A stretch of DNA of 64,000 nucleotides. Source: CAZYIW01 sp964647705 (GTDB lineage Bacteria; Pseudomonadota; Gammaproteobacteria; PS1; Pseudothioglobaceae). The notes below the pieces were generated by a model. It saw nothing but the letters and a program-made list of their open reading frames with translations, searched no databases and was not told the origin of the DNA. The stretch is taken from contig CAZYIW010000003.1 of the NCBI GenBank assembly GCA_964647705.1, positions 5,176 through 69,175 of the forward strand. The letters are read 5' to 3'. A program made the position numbers and the translations under genes. This document shows, piece after piece, positions 17,704 to 27,087 of the stretch (position 1 is the stretch's first letter; each line of letters starts with the position of its first letter).

Positions 17704-18729
17704 ATGAATGAATTTTTACAAAATATAACCACTTACCAAATGGTTGGAGTATTGTTTGCCGTTGCTTTAGTGATACATATTGTGGTTGGTTTTTTGCTCA
17801 AGCAAATTATCACCCACGCAGGCAAAACCGCCAATCAATTAGACGATTATCTAATTGGCGCAATCTCTTTCCCTGTCAAAGTATTGATTTGGTTCGCCTG
17901 GGTGTATTTCTCTATCGATGTAATTAAAGCCGAGATTACACTGTTAACCAGTGTGGTTGATTATATTGATATCGTTCCGATTTTTATCATCACTTGGGGT
18001 CTGGTTAGGGTTATTTCTGCGGTAGAGAATTATCTATGTAGCAAAGACAATAACATTGACAACGACTCGGTTCGATTATTCGCTCGATTATTCAAAATCT
18101 TAGTTATTACCGCTATTGTGCTTGGTGTGGCGCAGTACCTTGGTTTTTCTGTCTCTAGCTTGCTTACTTTTGGTGGTGTGGGTGGCATTGTTATGGGGTT
18201 TGCTGCCAAAGATATGCTGTCAAATATATTTGGTGGGCTGATGATTCAAATGGACAAACCTTTTTCCACTGGCGATTGGATACGCTCAAGTGAATTTGAA
18301 GGTACGGTTGAGAAGATTGGCTGGCGCATGACACGTATTCGCACCTTTAGCAAAAATCCTGTCTATATCCCTAATTCGATTTTTGCTTCTCTGCCCATTG
18401 AGACTCCCTCACGTATGACCAACCGTCGAATCAACGAAGTGGTTGGTATTCGCTATGATGATATCGCTCAAATGCCTGCAATTGTTGAAGAAGTAGAGCA
18501 AATGTTGAAAAATCATAAACAGGTAGATCTCTCACAACCTATTCGAGTTTATTTCAATTATTTCAACGCTTCCTCTGTAGATTTTAAAGTTTATTGCTTT
18601 ACCCAAACCACGGACAAGGGTGAATATCACCGTGTGAAACAAGAGATATTACTGCAAGTTGCAGATATCATTGCCAAACATAAAGCTGAGATTGCCTACC
18701 CCACGCAAACACTGCATATTCAGAAGTAA
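17704..18729 (+). CDS. Small-conductance mechanosensitive channel (MscS family)
   Basis: A 341-residue membrane protein that would release solutes on osmotic downshock. It has four or five N-terminal helices and the MscS pore helix [20 protein letters not shown], followed by the beta domain with [19 protein letters not shown] and the vestibule domain. This is larger than E. coli MscS (286 residues) by roughly one extra helix pair. The stop and the miaB start share one base (TAATG). Confidence 0.9.
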   Translation: MNEFLQNITTYQMVGVLFAVALVIHIVVGFLLKQIITHAGKTANQLDDYLIGAISFPVKVLIWFAWVYFSIDVIKAEITLLTSVVDYIDIVPIFIITWGLVRVISAVENYLCSKDNNIDNDSVRLFARLFKILVITAIVLGVAQYLGFSVSSLLTFGGVGGIVMGFAAKDMLSNIFGGLMIQMDKPFSTGDWIRSSEFEGTVEKIGWRMTRIRTFSKNPVYIPNSIFASLPIETPSRMTNRRINEVVGIRYDDIAQMPAIVEEVEQMLKNHKQVDLSQPIRVYFNYFNASSVDFKVYCFTQTTDKGEYHRVKQEILLQVADIIAKHKAEIAYPTQTLHIQK

Positions 18730-20054
18730 TGTCATTATCCAAACTCTACATTCGCACCTTTGGGTGTCAGATGAATGAATATGATTCTAATAAAATGATC
18801 GATGTGCTTAAACACTCTCACGGATTAGAGCTGTCTGATGATGCACAAAATGCAGATGTACTTTTGTTAAATACTTGTTCCATTCGAGAAAAAGCCCAAG
18901 AAAAGCTTTTTCATCAGTTGGGTCGCTGGCGAAAACTCAAAGAAAAAAACCCAAATTTGGTTATCGGTGTGGGTGGATGTGTGGCTTCTCAAGAAGGCGA
19001 TCTTATTCTCAAACGCGCTCCTTATGTCGACTTAATCTTTGGCCCACAAACCTTGCATCGACTACCTAATATGTTAAACGATGCACTGGAGAAAAAACGA
19101 GTTAGTATTGATGTCTCATTTCCTGAGATTGAAAAATTTGACTATTTGCCTGAACCTAAATCCAACGGTGTTACTGCCTATGTCTCCATTATGGAAGGTT
19201 GCTCTAAGTACTGCACCTTTTGTGTTGTGCCTTACACACGTGGTGAAGAAGTATCACGACCCTTTAATGACATCATTCAAGAAGTTGAGATACTGGCCTC
19301 TCAAGGAGTCAGAGAAGTCAATCTCTTGGGTCAAAATGTTAACGCCTATCAAGGTAAGATGGATGATGGTGAAGTTGCAGATTTAGCACTGCTTATCAGT
19401 ATTGTTGCACAAATTGATGGTATTGATCGTATTCGTTACACCACATCACATCCAGTAGAGTTCTCAGAGAGTTTGATTGCTGCTTACGCGGAAGTCCCCG
19501 AGCTAGTTTCTCACCTACACCTGCCCATTCAAAGTGGCTCAGACAAAATACTCTCACTGATGAAGCGTGGACACACCGCCCTAGAATACAAATCTAAAAT
19601 TAAGCGTTTGCGTGAGATTCGTCCCAATATTTCTATTTCCAGCGACTTTATTATTGGCTTTCCTGGTGAGACTGACGAGGATTTTAACCATACCCTAGAT
19701 TTGATTAATGACATTGTTTTTGATAAGTCATTTAGTTTTATTTATTCAAAAAGACCTGGCACACCCGCCTCAACTTATCCAGATGACCTCGCAACACAGA
19801 CAAAAAAAACGCGTTTGGCTTTAGTGCAAAAAACCATCGACGAATCTACTGAGAAAATCTCAAAAGCCATGATTGGTAGTGTGCAAAAAATTTTGGTAGA
19901 GGGCAAGGCCAAAAAAGGCAATAAGCTTTATGGCAAAACCGAAAACATGCGCAATACCCATTTCAAAGGTGATGAATCACTGATCGGTAAAATTGTGAAT
20001 ATTAAAATTACCGATGCGGCCAACAATTCTTTAGTGGGTAAGTTGGTCGACTAA
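18729..20054 (+). CDS. miaB: tRNA-2-methylthio-N6-isopentenyladenosine synthase
   Basis: MiaB is a radical-SAM methylthiotransferase that adds the ms2 group to i6A37 of tRNAs, acting after MiaA (also in this window). The 441 residues have the N-terminal cluster Cys residues in [25 protein letters not shown] and [11 protein letters not shown], the radical-SAM motif [20 protein letters not shown], and a C-terminal TRAM domain. The end shares CTAA with the convergent gene. Confidence 0.97.
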   Translation: MSLSKLYIRTFGCQMNEYDSNKMIDVLKHSHGLELSDDAQNADVLLLNTCSIREKAQEKLFHQLGRWRKLKEKNPNLVIGVGGCVASQEGDLILKRAPYVDLIFGPQTLHRLPNMLNDALEKKRVSIDVSFPEIEKFDYLPEPKSNGVTAYVSIMEGCSKYCTFCVVPYTRGEEVSRPFNDIIQEVEILASQGVREVNLLGQNVNAYQGKMDDGEVADLALLISIVAQIDGIDRIRYTTSHPVEFSESLIAAYAEVPELVSHLHLPIQSGSDKILSLMKRGHTALEYKSKIKRLREIRPNISISSDFIIGFPGETDEDFNHTLDLINDIVFDKSFSFIYSKRPGTPASTYPDDLATQTKKTRLALVQKTIDESTEKISKAMIGSVQKILVEGKAKKGNKLYGKTENMRNTHFKGDESLIGKIVNIKITDAANNSLVGKLVD

Positions 20055-20509
20055 TTTCTATTGGTTTTAAAAGGAAAAGAAACCTTTAATATCTCTTTGT
20101 CACTTTCAACAATAACATTGGCAAACCAACTCATCTCCCTAAGGGCACACAATGATAAAAACCCCTGCCCTGAAAAATCTTTGTCGGTGTTTTTTGTTAA
20201 CAAATAAGGCATTAAGTTATGATCAAACTCTAGGCCTTCAAAGTTCACTGAAACATCATTAGCTTCAAACCCTTCTAAATTAACCTCAATCTCAAGTGCT
20301 TGAGTTTGTGGAATACCAATGGGCAATATGCTCAAGTTTAAAAACTTATCCTTGGCAACGCTTATTCTGCAAGCTCCTTTAGAAATTTGGCAATCAGTAA
20401 CATGAACAACACGCTCAATCTTATCTTGCAAATAATTTTTGTACCACTGTCCAGCAACAATAAAAAAAATTGCTATAAAGACAATGAAACCCAGGGTTTT
20501 GTTATTCAT
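20051..20509 (-). CDS. Membrane-anchored periplasmic protein of the copper cluster
   Basis: Not recognised. The 152 residues have one N-terminal membrane anchor (about 7-23) and a presumed periplasmic domain with paired cysteines in [13 protein letters not shown] and another Cys in [10 protein letters not shown]. It follows sco1 with a 4-base overlap, so it is probably translated with it and may assist copper delivery or redox control for cytochrome oxidase. That role is inferred only from context. Confidence 0.7.
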   Translation of the reverse strand: MNNKTLGFIVFIAIFFIVAGQWYKNYLQDKIERVVHVTDCQISKGACRISVAKDKFLNLSILPIGIPQTQALEIEVNLEGFEANDVSVNFEGLEFDHNLMPYLLTKNTDKDFSGQGFLSLCALREMSWFANVIVESDKEILKVSFPFKTNRN

Positions 20510-21177
20510 TGATGGTTAAAAATTAACTGAATATCTTTGGCCATATCTTTTGGTTTATGCGGTGTTGGAAAGCCTGCAAAGATTTCACCATCTGGGGAGA
20601 TTAAATAAATCCAAGCAGTATGGTTAACATGATAGTCTTTTACTCCTTTAGGAAGAGATTGCCCCAAAACCACTTGTTTGTCACCAGAATACATTACAAA
20701 TTCATAGAATGTACCAAAAGGTCTAATCAGTTGATTAACTTGCTTTGTATCACCCGAGACACCTAAAAAATCTTCACTAAAGTGAGTGAGATAAGTTTTT
20801 AACAGCTCCGGCGTATCACGTTTTGGATCAAGACTAATAAACACCACTTTGGGTACCTTGATATTTTGTTTTTCTAGCACTTGTTCCAGCATTGCCATAT
20901 CCATCAACCCTGTTGGACAAACATCAGGACAATGGGTATACCCAAAGAATACTAAACTCCATTGGTTTTTGAGTCGATCATTGTCAAAGACTGCCCCATT
21001 ATGATCAATGAGTGAAAACTGGGGCAGTGGGCGATTAGGGTTAACCAATAATTTGGATACCTTAAGTTGTTTTTTTAAAGCCTGATGGTCGGGTGTTGAA
21101 TCAGTACCATAATAAAACAGCAATGACAATAAAGTCACTACCACCAAAACAAAAACCAGCAATATTTTTTTCAACAT
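20506..21177 (-). CDS. Sco1/SenC-type cytochrome oxidase copper chaperone
   Basis: Sco proteins help to build the CuA or CuB centre of terminal oxidases. The 223 residues show an N-terminal anchor (about 5-23), a thioredoxin fold with the copper-binding YTHCPDVCPTGL (CxxxC) and the distal His in YHVNHTAWIYLI. It lies 4 bases after the PCuAC gene, its usual functional partner. Confidence 0.94.
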   Translation of the reverse strand: MLKKILLVFVLVVVTLLSLLFYYGTDSTPDHQALKKQLKVSKLLVNPNRPLPQFSLIDHNGAVFDNDRLKNQWSLVFFGYTHCPDVCPTGLMDMAMLEQVLEKQNIKVPKVVFISLDPKRDTPELLKTYLTHFSEDFLGVSGDTKQVNQLIRPFGTFYEFVMYSGDKQVVLGQSLPKGVKDYHVNHTAWIYLISPDGEIFAGFPTPHKPKDMAKDIQLIFNHQ

Positions 21178-21181
21178 AGAG

Positions 21182-21676
21182 TTAGTGATGATGATTATGA
21201 TGCATCATCTTTTGACCTTTACGCACCACAGCTGAGACTGTTTGTTTTTGGCCGTTATCAAAATAAAGGCTGATTCTAACCTTTTCACCTTCTTTAGGTA
21301 CTGAATCTGGTCCAATCAGCATTACATGCCAACTGCCTGGTTTAAGTATTAATCTGCCCATTGCTGAGATTGGCATAAACTCTTGTTTGACCATTTTCAT
21401 CAACTCCCCGTCTTGTTGTGTGCGATGAAGCTCAATACGATCATATCCATCGGCATCGGCTTTGATCAGTTTTACTGTCTGATGCGTGTTATTCACAATG
21501 TTCATAAAAGCGCCTAAAGCAGGTGCATTTGATGGTGCTGACCTTACCCAAGGATCATCAATAGTCACGCCATCATGATGATGGTCTGTTGAGTGCTTAT
21601 GCCCCATTGCAGTCGCTAAATTAAATGCTATTAATGTGGCAATAGCCGTTAGAAAAAATTTAAATTTGTTAAACAT
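21182..21676 (-). CDS. Periplasmic copper chaperone PCuAC
   Basis: PCuAC (DUF461) delivers Cu(I) to Sco or directly to cytochrome oxidase. The 164 residues have a signal peptide (to about Ala23), then VTIDDPWVRSAPSNAPALGA and the ligand pattern His..Met..His..Met seen in IELHRTQQDGELMKM and LKPGSWHVMLIGP. Extra His-rich stretches flank the domain (HKHSTDHHHD near the N-terminus, HHNHHH at the very end), which could bind further copper. An AGGAAA ribosome site precedes the ATG. Confidence 0.92.
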   Translation of the reverse strand: MFNKFKFFLTAIATLIAFNLATAMGHKHSTDHHHDGVTIDDPWVRSAPSNAPALGAFMNIVNNTHQTVKLIKADADGYDRIELHRTQQDGELMKMVKQEFMPISAMGRLILKPGSWHVMLIGPDSVPKEGEKVRISLYFDNGQKQTVSAVVRKGQKMMHHNHHH

Positions 21677-21709
21677 GTTTGTTTCCTATATATAAGTTAT
21701 ATTTGATGC

Positions 21710-21729
21710 AAAGTGTTTCATAACACTTT
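21710..21729. repeat. Perfect inverted repeat before the PCuAC gene
   Basis: AAAGTGTT (21710-21717) and AACACTTT (21722-21729) flank a 4-base loop, in the 74-base spacer upstream of the PCuAC gene. It has no T-run, so an operator or a weak hairpin is more likely than a terminator. Confidence 0.5.
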
Positions 21730-21750
21730 AGCAATGAGAGTAAATTGTTG

Positions 21751-22134
21751 TTAACTTATATAAGGCGGCGCACGAATGGCGAAGATTTTTAATTTAGCAT
21801 CCCTGTGGATACTACTTTGAACAACCTTAGTATTTTCAAATACCTTATTAACAGGGATAGAAAAAAACTGCGTGGTTTGTTCTATCGCATCAACTTCAAA
21901 AATACTTAATAAACAATAAGGACAATCAGAAACAATAAGGCTGCCTTGATTATCTTGGTTGTCTGCTTGAATCCAAATTTGTTTAAACCCTTGTAGAGTG
22001 CACACCTGAGAAAAGTAACCATCATTATTGGTTTTGGTAACAGCGACAGAGATCGAGGGAGTAAACAGCTGGAACAGCAAGACCAACAGAACCACACGAG
22101 CTAAAAAAAGTTTGGTGTTGTTAGTGATGTCCAT
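21751..22134 (-). CDS. DUF2946-like exported protein
   Basis: A 127-residue protein with an N-terminal hydrophobic segment (about 10-32), a CPYC pair near the middle (in SDCPYCLLSIF) and the terminal IRAPPYIS. The Cys-Pro-x-Cys plus Arg-Ala-Pro-Pro ending is characteristic of DUF2946 proteins, which are often found beside copper genes and oxidase assembly genes. Function is unknown; the position at the head of the Sco/PCuAC cluster suggests copper handling. Confidence 0.72.
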   Translation of the reverse strand: MDITNNTKLFLARVVLLVLLFQLFTPSISVAVTKTNNDGYFSQVCTLQGFKQIWIQADNQDNQGSLIVSDCPYCLLSIFEVDAIEQTTQFFSIPVNKVFENTKVVQSSIHRDAKLKIFAIRAPPYIS

Positions 22135-22205
22135 GAAGTGAAAACAAACCTATAAAGAGATGGAGTCTCATTATATCTATTCTTAAAATTAATGTCGATG
22201 ATAAA

Positions 22206-23135
22206 ATGTTTGTTATGAAATTAACACTTGAGATTAAAAAACCAGAACAGCTGGCTAATATTTGTGGCTCATTGGATAAAAATCTAGAAATAATCAGCCA
22301 AAGCCTTGATGTAGATATTCGCAATAAAGGTCGCGATTTTGTGTTATCGGGGGATAATAAAAAAATTGCAGCTGATGTACTCAATGATTTGCTTCAATTG
22401 TCTAATAATCATACTTTAGATATCAATGATGTAGAGATGAGTGTTAAAACTCGATTACAAGAGAGGGTTCCCGAGCGCACTATTCATATTAAAACCAAAC
22501 GAAAACAAGTCCACGTTCGCAGTGCCAATCAGCAACATTATGTACAAGCCATTGAACAAAAAGATTGTACTTTTGGTATTGGTCCTGCAGGCACAGGAAA
22601 AACTTATCTTGCCGTGGCCAAGGCCGTTGAAGCTTTTGAAAAATCCTATGTACGTCGAATAGTTCTGGTCCGTCCAGCGGTTGAAGCAGGTGAGAAGTTA
22701 GGCTTTCTCCCAGGAGATATGAGTGAAAAAGTTGATCCATATCTGCGACCTATTTATGATGCACTCTATGAAATGCTGGGGTTTGAAAAAGTCACCAAAC
22801 TCATTGACAAAAGCGCTATTGAAGTTGCACCACTGGCCTTTATGCGTGGGCGTACCCTAAATGAATCTTTTATCATCTTAGATGAAGCCCAAAATACCAC
22901 GATTGAACAAATGAAAATGTTTTTAACACGCATGGGTTTCGCATCAAAGATGGTGATAACAGGGGATATCACCCAAATTGATCTTCCCAATGCAAAAAAT
23001 TCAGGCTTATTGCATGCCATGTCTGTTTTAGAAAAAGAAGAACAAATTGCCTTTTGTCAATTTGGATCTAAAGACGTGGTTCGACATAAATTGGTACAAC
23101 GTATTGTCCAAGCTTATCAAAAATATCAATCATAA
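22206..23135 (+). CDS. ybeZ: PhoH-like ATPase (YbeZ)
   Basis: A 309-residue PhoH-family P-loop ATPase, thought to act in RNA metabolism or ribosome maturation with YbeY. It has a KH-like N-terminal region, Walker A GIGPAGTGKTYLAVA (about 124-138), Walker B FIILDEAQNTT and TGDITQIDLP. ybeY, the usual next gene, is missing; mnmA follows after 2 bases. The start is ATG 22206 or the nearby ATG at 22215. Confidence 0.92.
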   Translation: MFVMKLTLEIKKPEQLANICGSLDKNLEIISQSLDVDIRNKGRDFVLSGDNKKIAADVLNDLLQLSNNHTLDINDVEMSVKTRLQERVPERTIHIKTKRKQVHVRSANQQHYVQAIEQKDCTFGIGPAGTGKTYLAVAKAVEAFEKSYVRRIVLVRPAVEAGEKLGFLPGDMSEKVDPYLRPIYDALYEMLGFEKVTKLIDKSAIEVAPLAFMRGRTLNESFIILDEAQNTTIEQMKMFLTRMGFASKMVITGDITQIDLPNAKNSGLLHAMSVLEKEEQIAFCQFGSKDVVRHKLVQRIVQAYQKYQS

Positions 23136-23137
23136 AA

Positions 23138-24232
23138 GTGGCGCACAAAACAAAAGATAAAGTCGTTGTTGGCCTGTCCGGTGGAGTAGACTCTTCAGTC
23201 GCTGCACTACTTCTACTGCAACAGGGTTATGAAGTTGAAGCTTTGTTTATGAAAAATTGGGATGAAGATGACGATGCCGATACCTGTAGTGCCGAACAAG
23301 ACTACTCCGACGCCAAAAAAGTTGCAAAAAAATTGGGTATTAAACTCCACAGCATTAACTTTTCAGCCGATTATTGGGACGATGTTTTTTCACATTTCTT
23401 ATCTGAACAAAAAAAAGGCAGAACACCCAATCCCGATGTGCTGTGTAACCAAAAAATCAAATTTAAGGTTTTTTTAGAGTATGCACTTAATTTAGGAGCG
23501 ACAAAAATTGCCACAGGCCACTACGCCCGTATTGAACATAAAGACCACTCTTACCTTTTAAAGTGTGGTTTAGATAAGGACAAAGATCAAAGCTATTTTC
23601 TGTATTTACTCAACCAAGGACAACTCTCAAAAAGTCTTTTTCCACTGGGAGAGATGCAAAAAAACCAAGTTAGGGATTTGGCTCAACAACACAATTTAGT
23701 CACCGCTGAGAAAAAAGATTCGACTGGTATTTGTTTTATAGGCGAGCGTAATTTTTCAGATTTTTTACAAAATTATCTGCCAAACAAGCCCGGTAACGTT
23801 GTGGATACCAAAGGTCGTATTATTAAGCAACATGAGGGTCTACATTTTTATACCATTGGGCAACGCAAAGGCTTAGAGATTGGTGGTGGTTTTGGTGAAA
23901 GTGGAGAAGCTTGGTTTGTGGCCGATAAAAGGCTTCAAAACAACGAACTTGTTGTGGTACAAGGTGATCATGAATTACTATACCACACTATTTTAAATGC
24001 CAGCAATGTGCACTGGATTACAAATACCCCACAATTTCCACTACAATGCCAAGCTAAAATTCGGTATCGTCAGAGCTCACAAGATTGTACTGTTTTTATT
24101 GATAATCAAATGGATATCAAAGTGGTTTTTAAAAAGCCTCAACGCGCCATTACCCCTGGACAGTCGATTGTTTTTTATCAAAATGACACATGCTTGGGTG
24201 GCGCAATTATTGAAACACGAGAGAATGAATAA
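23138..24232 (+). CDS. mnmA: tRNA-specific 2-thiouridylase MnmA
   Basis: MnmA installs the 2-thio group on U34 of tRNA-Lys, -Glu and -Gln. The 364 residues start at GTG and contain the PP-loop GLSGGVDSSVAALLL (about 13-27), the first catalytic Cys in TPNPDVLCNQKIKF and the second in STGICFIGERNF. The mnmA-hflD order (8-base overlap) is typical of gammaproteobacteria. Confidence 0.97.
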   Translation: MAHKTKDKVVVGLSGGVDSSVAALLLLQQGYEVEALFMKNWDEDDDADTCSAEQDYSDAKKVAKKLGIKLHSINFSADYWDDVFSHFLSEQKKGRTPNPDVLCNQKIKFKVFLEYALNLGATKIATGHYARIEHKDHSYLLKCGLDKDKDQSYFLYLLNQGQLSKSLFPLGEMQKNQVRDLAQQHNLVTAEKKDSTGICFIGERNFSDFLQNYLPNKPGNVVDTKGRIIKQHEGLHFYTIGQRKGLEIGGGFGESGEAWFVADKRLQNNELVVVQGDHELLYHTILNASNVHWITNTPQFPLQCQAKIRYRQSSQDCTVFIDNQMDIKVVFKKPQRAITPGQSIVFYQNDTCLGGAIIETRENE

Positions 24233-24830
24233 ATTAAAAAACCAAACACTGGCCCTAGCTTCAATTTTACAAACCACAGCCTTGGTTGATCAATTGGCAT
24301 CTACAGGCACATGTGATAATAAAAGCAACGAAGTTAGCCTCAAAAGTATTGTCAGTGTTGGTGATAGTATTGAACAAATTTATCAATCACCAAAAGATTT
24401 GTCAATTGGTCTTAAAACGCTAAAAGTTGCTTTTGGTAAAAAATCTAAATCCATACAAAATATCATTTTTTATTCACTGGCACTAATCAATCTAGAAAAA
24501 AAACTGATGAAAAACAAGGGTTTGTTAGATCAGATTTCAGCGGAGATCAAAACAATAAAAAAACAAGATTTTTTTGAGATTAGCCACGCCCAATCAGTGG
24601 CCAGATTTGCACAGCTATATAAAACAACATTAGGCAATCTTAGTCCAAGGATTATGGTAAGTGGTGAACAGATTTATCTTTCAAACCAACATACAGCAAA
24701 TCATATTCGTGCACTTCTTTTAGCGGGCATCCGTTCAGTGAGTTTATGGCGCTCGTATGGAGGTCGTTCTTGGCAGTTACTTTTGAATAAGAAAAAGACG
24801 CTAAAATTTGTCGATTCTATAGACTTTTAA
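24225..24830 (+). CDS. hflD: High-frequency lysogenisation protein HflD homologue
   Basis: A 201-residue all-helical, membrane-associated protein of the HflD/YcfC family. The N-terminal LKNQTLALASILQTTALVDQ is the family hallmark. The C-terminal region contains NHIRALLLAGIRSVSLWRSY, also conserved. In E. coli HflD affects lambda CII stability; its general role is unclear. ATG 24225 overlaps the mnmA end by 8 bases; a longer upstream frame runs inside mnmA and is rejected. Confidence 0.9.
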   Translation: MNKLKNQTLALASILQTTALVDQLASTGTCDNKSNEVSLKSIVSVGDSIEQIYQSPKDLSIGLKTLKVAFGKKSKSIQNIIFYSLALINLEKKLMKNKGLLDQISAEIKTIKKQDFFEISHAQSVARFAQLYKTTLGNLSPRIMVSGEQIYLSNQHTANHIRALLLAGIRSVSLWRSYGGRSWQLLLNKKKTLKFVDSIDF

Positions 24831-24848
24831 TCCGCGTGCTTGTATAAT
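24820..24848 (+). promoter_or_regulatory. Promoter of rpsT
   Basis: TAGACT (24820-24825), 17 bases and TATAAT (24843-24848) precede rpsT. The -35 box overlaps the last codons of hflD. Confidence 0.6.
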
Positions 24849-24876
24849 TACGCGTTTTTATTTAACGACTTTTATA

Positions 24877-25137
24877 ATGGCTAATTCGGCAGGTTCTAGA
24901 AAACGCGCAAGACAAGCAATTAAGCGCAACAAACACAATGCACAAATTCGCGCAAAAGTAAGAACTTTTATCAAAAAAGTCTCTTACGCAATTGACGCAG
25001 GTGACAAAAAAACTGCCTCTGGTGGCTTTAGTGATATGCAAAAAGCAATGGATCAAGCTGTTAGTAAAGGTTTAATACACAAGAATCAAGTGGCACGAAA
25101 AAAATCTCGCTTAAGTGCAAAAATTAAAGCACTTTAG
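24877..25137 (+). CDS. rpsT: 30S ribosomal protein S20
   Basis: S20 binds 16S rRNA near the body of the small subunit. The 86 residues are rich in Lys/Arg/Ala, with ANSAGSRKRARQAIKRNKHN at the N-terminus and HKNQVARKKSRLSAKIKAL at the end; both are typical. There is no clear Shine-Dalgarno sequence, which is also weak in E. coli rpsT. It has its own promoter and a strong terminator, so it is monocistronic. Confidence 0.97.
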   Translation: MANSAGSRKRARQAIKRNKHNAQIRAKVRTFIKKVSYAIDAGDKKTASGGFSDMQKAMDQAVSKGLIHKNQVARKKSRLSAKIKAL

Positions 25138-25161
25138 TTTTTTATTTCGATAACAAACTAT

Positions 25162-25185
25162 AAACCCTCTTTTGAGGGTTTTTTT
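25162..25185 (+). terminator. Intrinsic terminator after rpsT
   Basis: AAACCCTC (25162-25169) and GAGGGTTT (25174-25181) form an 8-bp stem with a TTTT loop, followed by more T. Confidence 0.9.
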
Positions 25186-25211
25186 ATGCCCAAGGGTTTA
25201 TACTACTACGC

Positions 25212-25700
25212 ATGGTAGATGAATCTGATAAAGCGTTATTTAGACAGACTGTAGCCAACTCTGGTGTATTAGATAAAGACGCTGTAGAACTTGGCTCAAA
25301 TGAAAAAAACTTTGAGCTCTTTGAAGCATACAGCTACATTACAGACGCTACTTTATCAGGCTCAGACACTCTTTCTTATGCAAAATCGGGTGTCTCTAAA
25401 AAAAATATCCAACAGATGAAGCGAGGCAGTATTGAACACGCACCTGTTTTAGACCTGCATGGTCAAAGTATTGTTGAAGCTTGTGATTCAATGTCGAATT
25501 TTTTTTATCATCAACAAAATCAAAAGTATATTCAAATTATTCATGGCAAAGGTTATCACTCTGATGAAGGCATGAGTGTTATTAAAACCCAAGTGGTCAG
25601 TTTTTTAAAACAACACCCCCAGGTATTGGCATTTGAATCTTGCCCTGCAAAAGATGGTGGCACGGGTGCTGTTTTTGTCTTGTTAAAAAAACATGTTTAA
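25212..25700 (+). CDS. Smr-domain protein (SmrA/YdaL-like)
   Basis: A 162-residue protein with a C-terminal Smr domain (about 80-162): VLDLHGQSIVEACDSM and IIHGKGYHSDEG are the two conserved blocks. Smr domains are DNA- or RNA-nicking endonucleases. The N-terminal half has the acidic character of the stand-alone proteobacterial proteins. It overlaps xseA by 8 bases; both may act on nucleic acid ends, but no joint role is known. Confidence 0.88.
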   Translation: MVDESDKALFRQTVANSGVLDKDAVELGSNEKNFELFEAYSYITDATLSGSDTLSYAKSGVSKKNIQQMKRGSIEHAPVLDLHGQSIVEACDSMSNFFYHQQNQKYIQIIHGKGYHSDEGMSVIKTQVVSFLKQHPQVLAFESCPAKDGGTGAVFVLLKKHV

Positions 25701-27087
25701 TATTGACGAAATTTACAGTGTTTCTGATTTTTTAGCATTGTGTAAAAAAAATATTGAAGATAATATCCCCACTTGTTGGTTGCGTGGTGAGATATCCAAC
25801 CTTTCTCGTCCTGCTTCTGGACACTGGTATTTCTCAATAAAAGACAATCGTGGGCAGATTAACTGCGCCCTGTTTCGACTCAACCAGCGTCATATCAAAT
25901 TTGATCTCGAACATGGCATGGAAGTCATCATCCGTGCTGCACCAAGCCTGTATGAAGCCAGAGGTGATTTTCAGCTGATTGTTGAACACATAGAGCCTGT
26001 TGGTGTGGGTAATCTTCAACTGGCTTTTGAGCAACTCAAAGAAAAACTGGCTAAGGAAGGGTTATTCGATACTCAAAACAAAAAACCACTACCCAAAAAA
26101 CCCAGTGTAATTGGTGTGGTCTCTTCCTCCACCGGCAGTGTGATTCAAGATATTATTAAAGTTTTGAAAAATCGTTATCCGTTTACCCAAATAAGACTCT
26201 ACGATTCACTTGTACAGGGTGAAAGTGCTTCTCAAAATCTTATTCGCGCCCTCAATAGTGCTGATCAAAACAAGCAGTGTGATGTGATTATTCTAGCCAG
26301 AGGCGGTGGATCCTTAGAAGATTTATGGGCTTTTAATGAGGAGCCTTTGGCTCGTGAAATTTTTCATGCTAATACGCCTATTATTAGTGCAGTAGGTCAT
26401 GAAACAGATACCACCATCGCAGATTTTGTATCTGATGCGCGTGCACCTACTCCTTCAGCCGCTGCAATGATGGCCACACCAGATCGACAAGAACTCTTGG
26501 CTAAGAGTGAGCAATTACACTCACGACTAATAAAAGCATCTAGACAACACATCAACCTGTATCAACACCAATTGCAAAGATATCACCTAACAAGTCCGGC
26601 ACAACAAATCTATACCTTGTTCCAGCAAATTGATGGTCTTTTTGCACAACTGTCCCATAAGATACATCTGTCGGTTCATCAAAAAAATACAACACTTAAC
26701 TCTTGGGTAGAACGACTCAAAAAACAATCTCCAATTACTCGTATACAAAACAAAAAACAAGCCACAGCTGTTGCTAAATTACGCCTATTACAATCTACAA
26801 ATAACACATTAAACCAGCATCAAAATCAACTGGTATTCCTAGTTGAAAGGCTCCATAGAAGCGTTAGGCACGATTTAGAAAAACACAACAATTCCCTACG
26901 TTCTTATGCAAATGCTCTAGACCATCTCTCGCCTTTAAAAACTCTCTCACGAGGCTATAGTCTGACCACAGACACACACAATAAACTGATTCTTTCAGTC
27001 TGTGATATTAAAATAGGTACAAAAATTACCACCACACTTACAGATGGCACGATTGATTCAACAATTGACAAAATCGATAAAAACTAG
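25693..27087 (+). CDS. xseA: Exodeoxyribonuclease VII large subunit
   Basis: XseA with XseB forms a single-strand-specific exonuclease. The 464 residues include the N-terminal OB fold (CWLRGEISNLSRPASGHWYF), the catalytic core with RGGGSLEDLWAFNEEPLARE and SAVGHETDTTIADFVSD, and a long coiled-coil C-terminal half. xseB is not adjacent. The end overlaps the M23 gene by 44 bases if the ATG is used. Confidence 0.97.
   Translation: MFNIDEIYSVSDFLALCKKNIEDNIPTCWLRGEISNLSRPASGHWYFSIKDNRGQINCALFRLNQRHIKFDLEHGMEVIIRAAPSLYEARGDFQLIVEHIEPVGVGNLQLAFEQLKEKLAKEGLFDTQNKKPLPKKPSVIGVVSSSTGSVIQDIIKVLKNRYPFTQIRLYDSLVQGESASQNLIRALNSADQNKQCDVIILARGGGSLEDLWAFNEEPLAREIFHANTPIISAVGHETDTTIADFVSDARAPTPSAAAMMATPDRQELLAKSEQLHSRLIKASRQHINLYQHQLQRYHLTSPAQQIYTLFQQIDGLFAQLSHKIHLSVHQKNTTLNSWVERLKKQSPITRIQNKKQATAVAKLRLLQSTNNTLNQHQNQLVFLVERLHRSVRHDLEKHNNSLRSYANALDHLSPLKTLSRGYSLTTDTHNKLILSVCDIKIGTKITTTLTDGTIDSTIDKIDKN

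Noticed and set aside
23997..24224. Upstream extension of hflD
   Set aside because: The extra codons lie wholly inside mnmA in another frame, and homology begins at the ATG at 24225.
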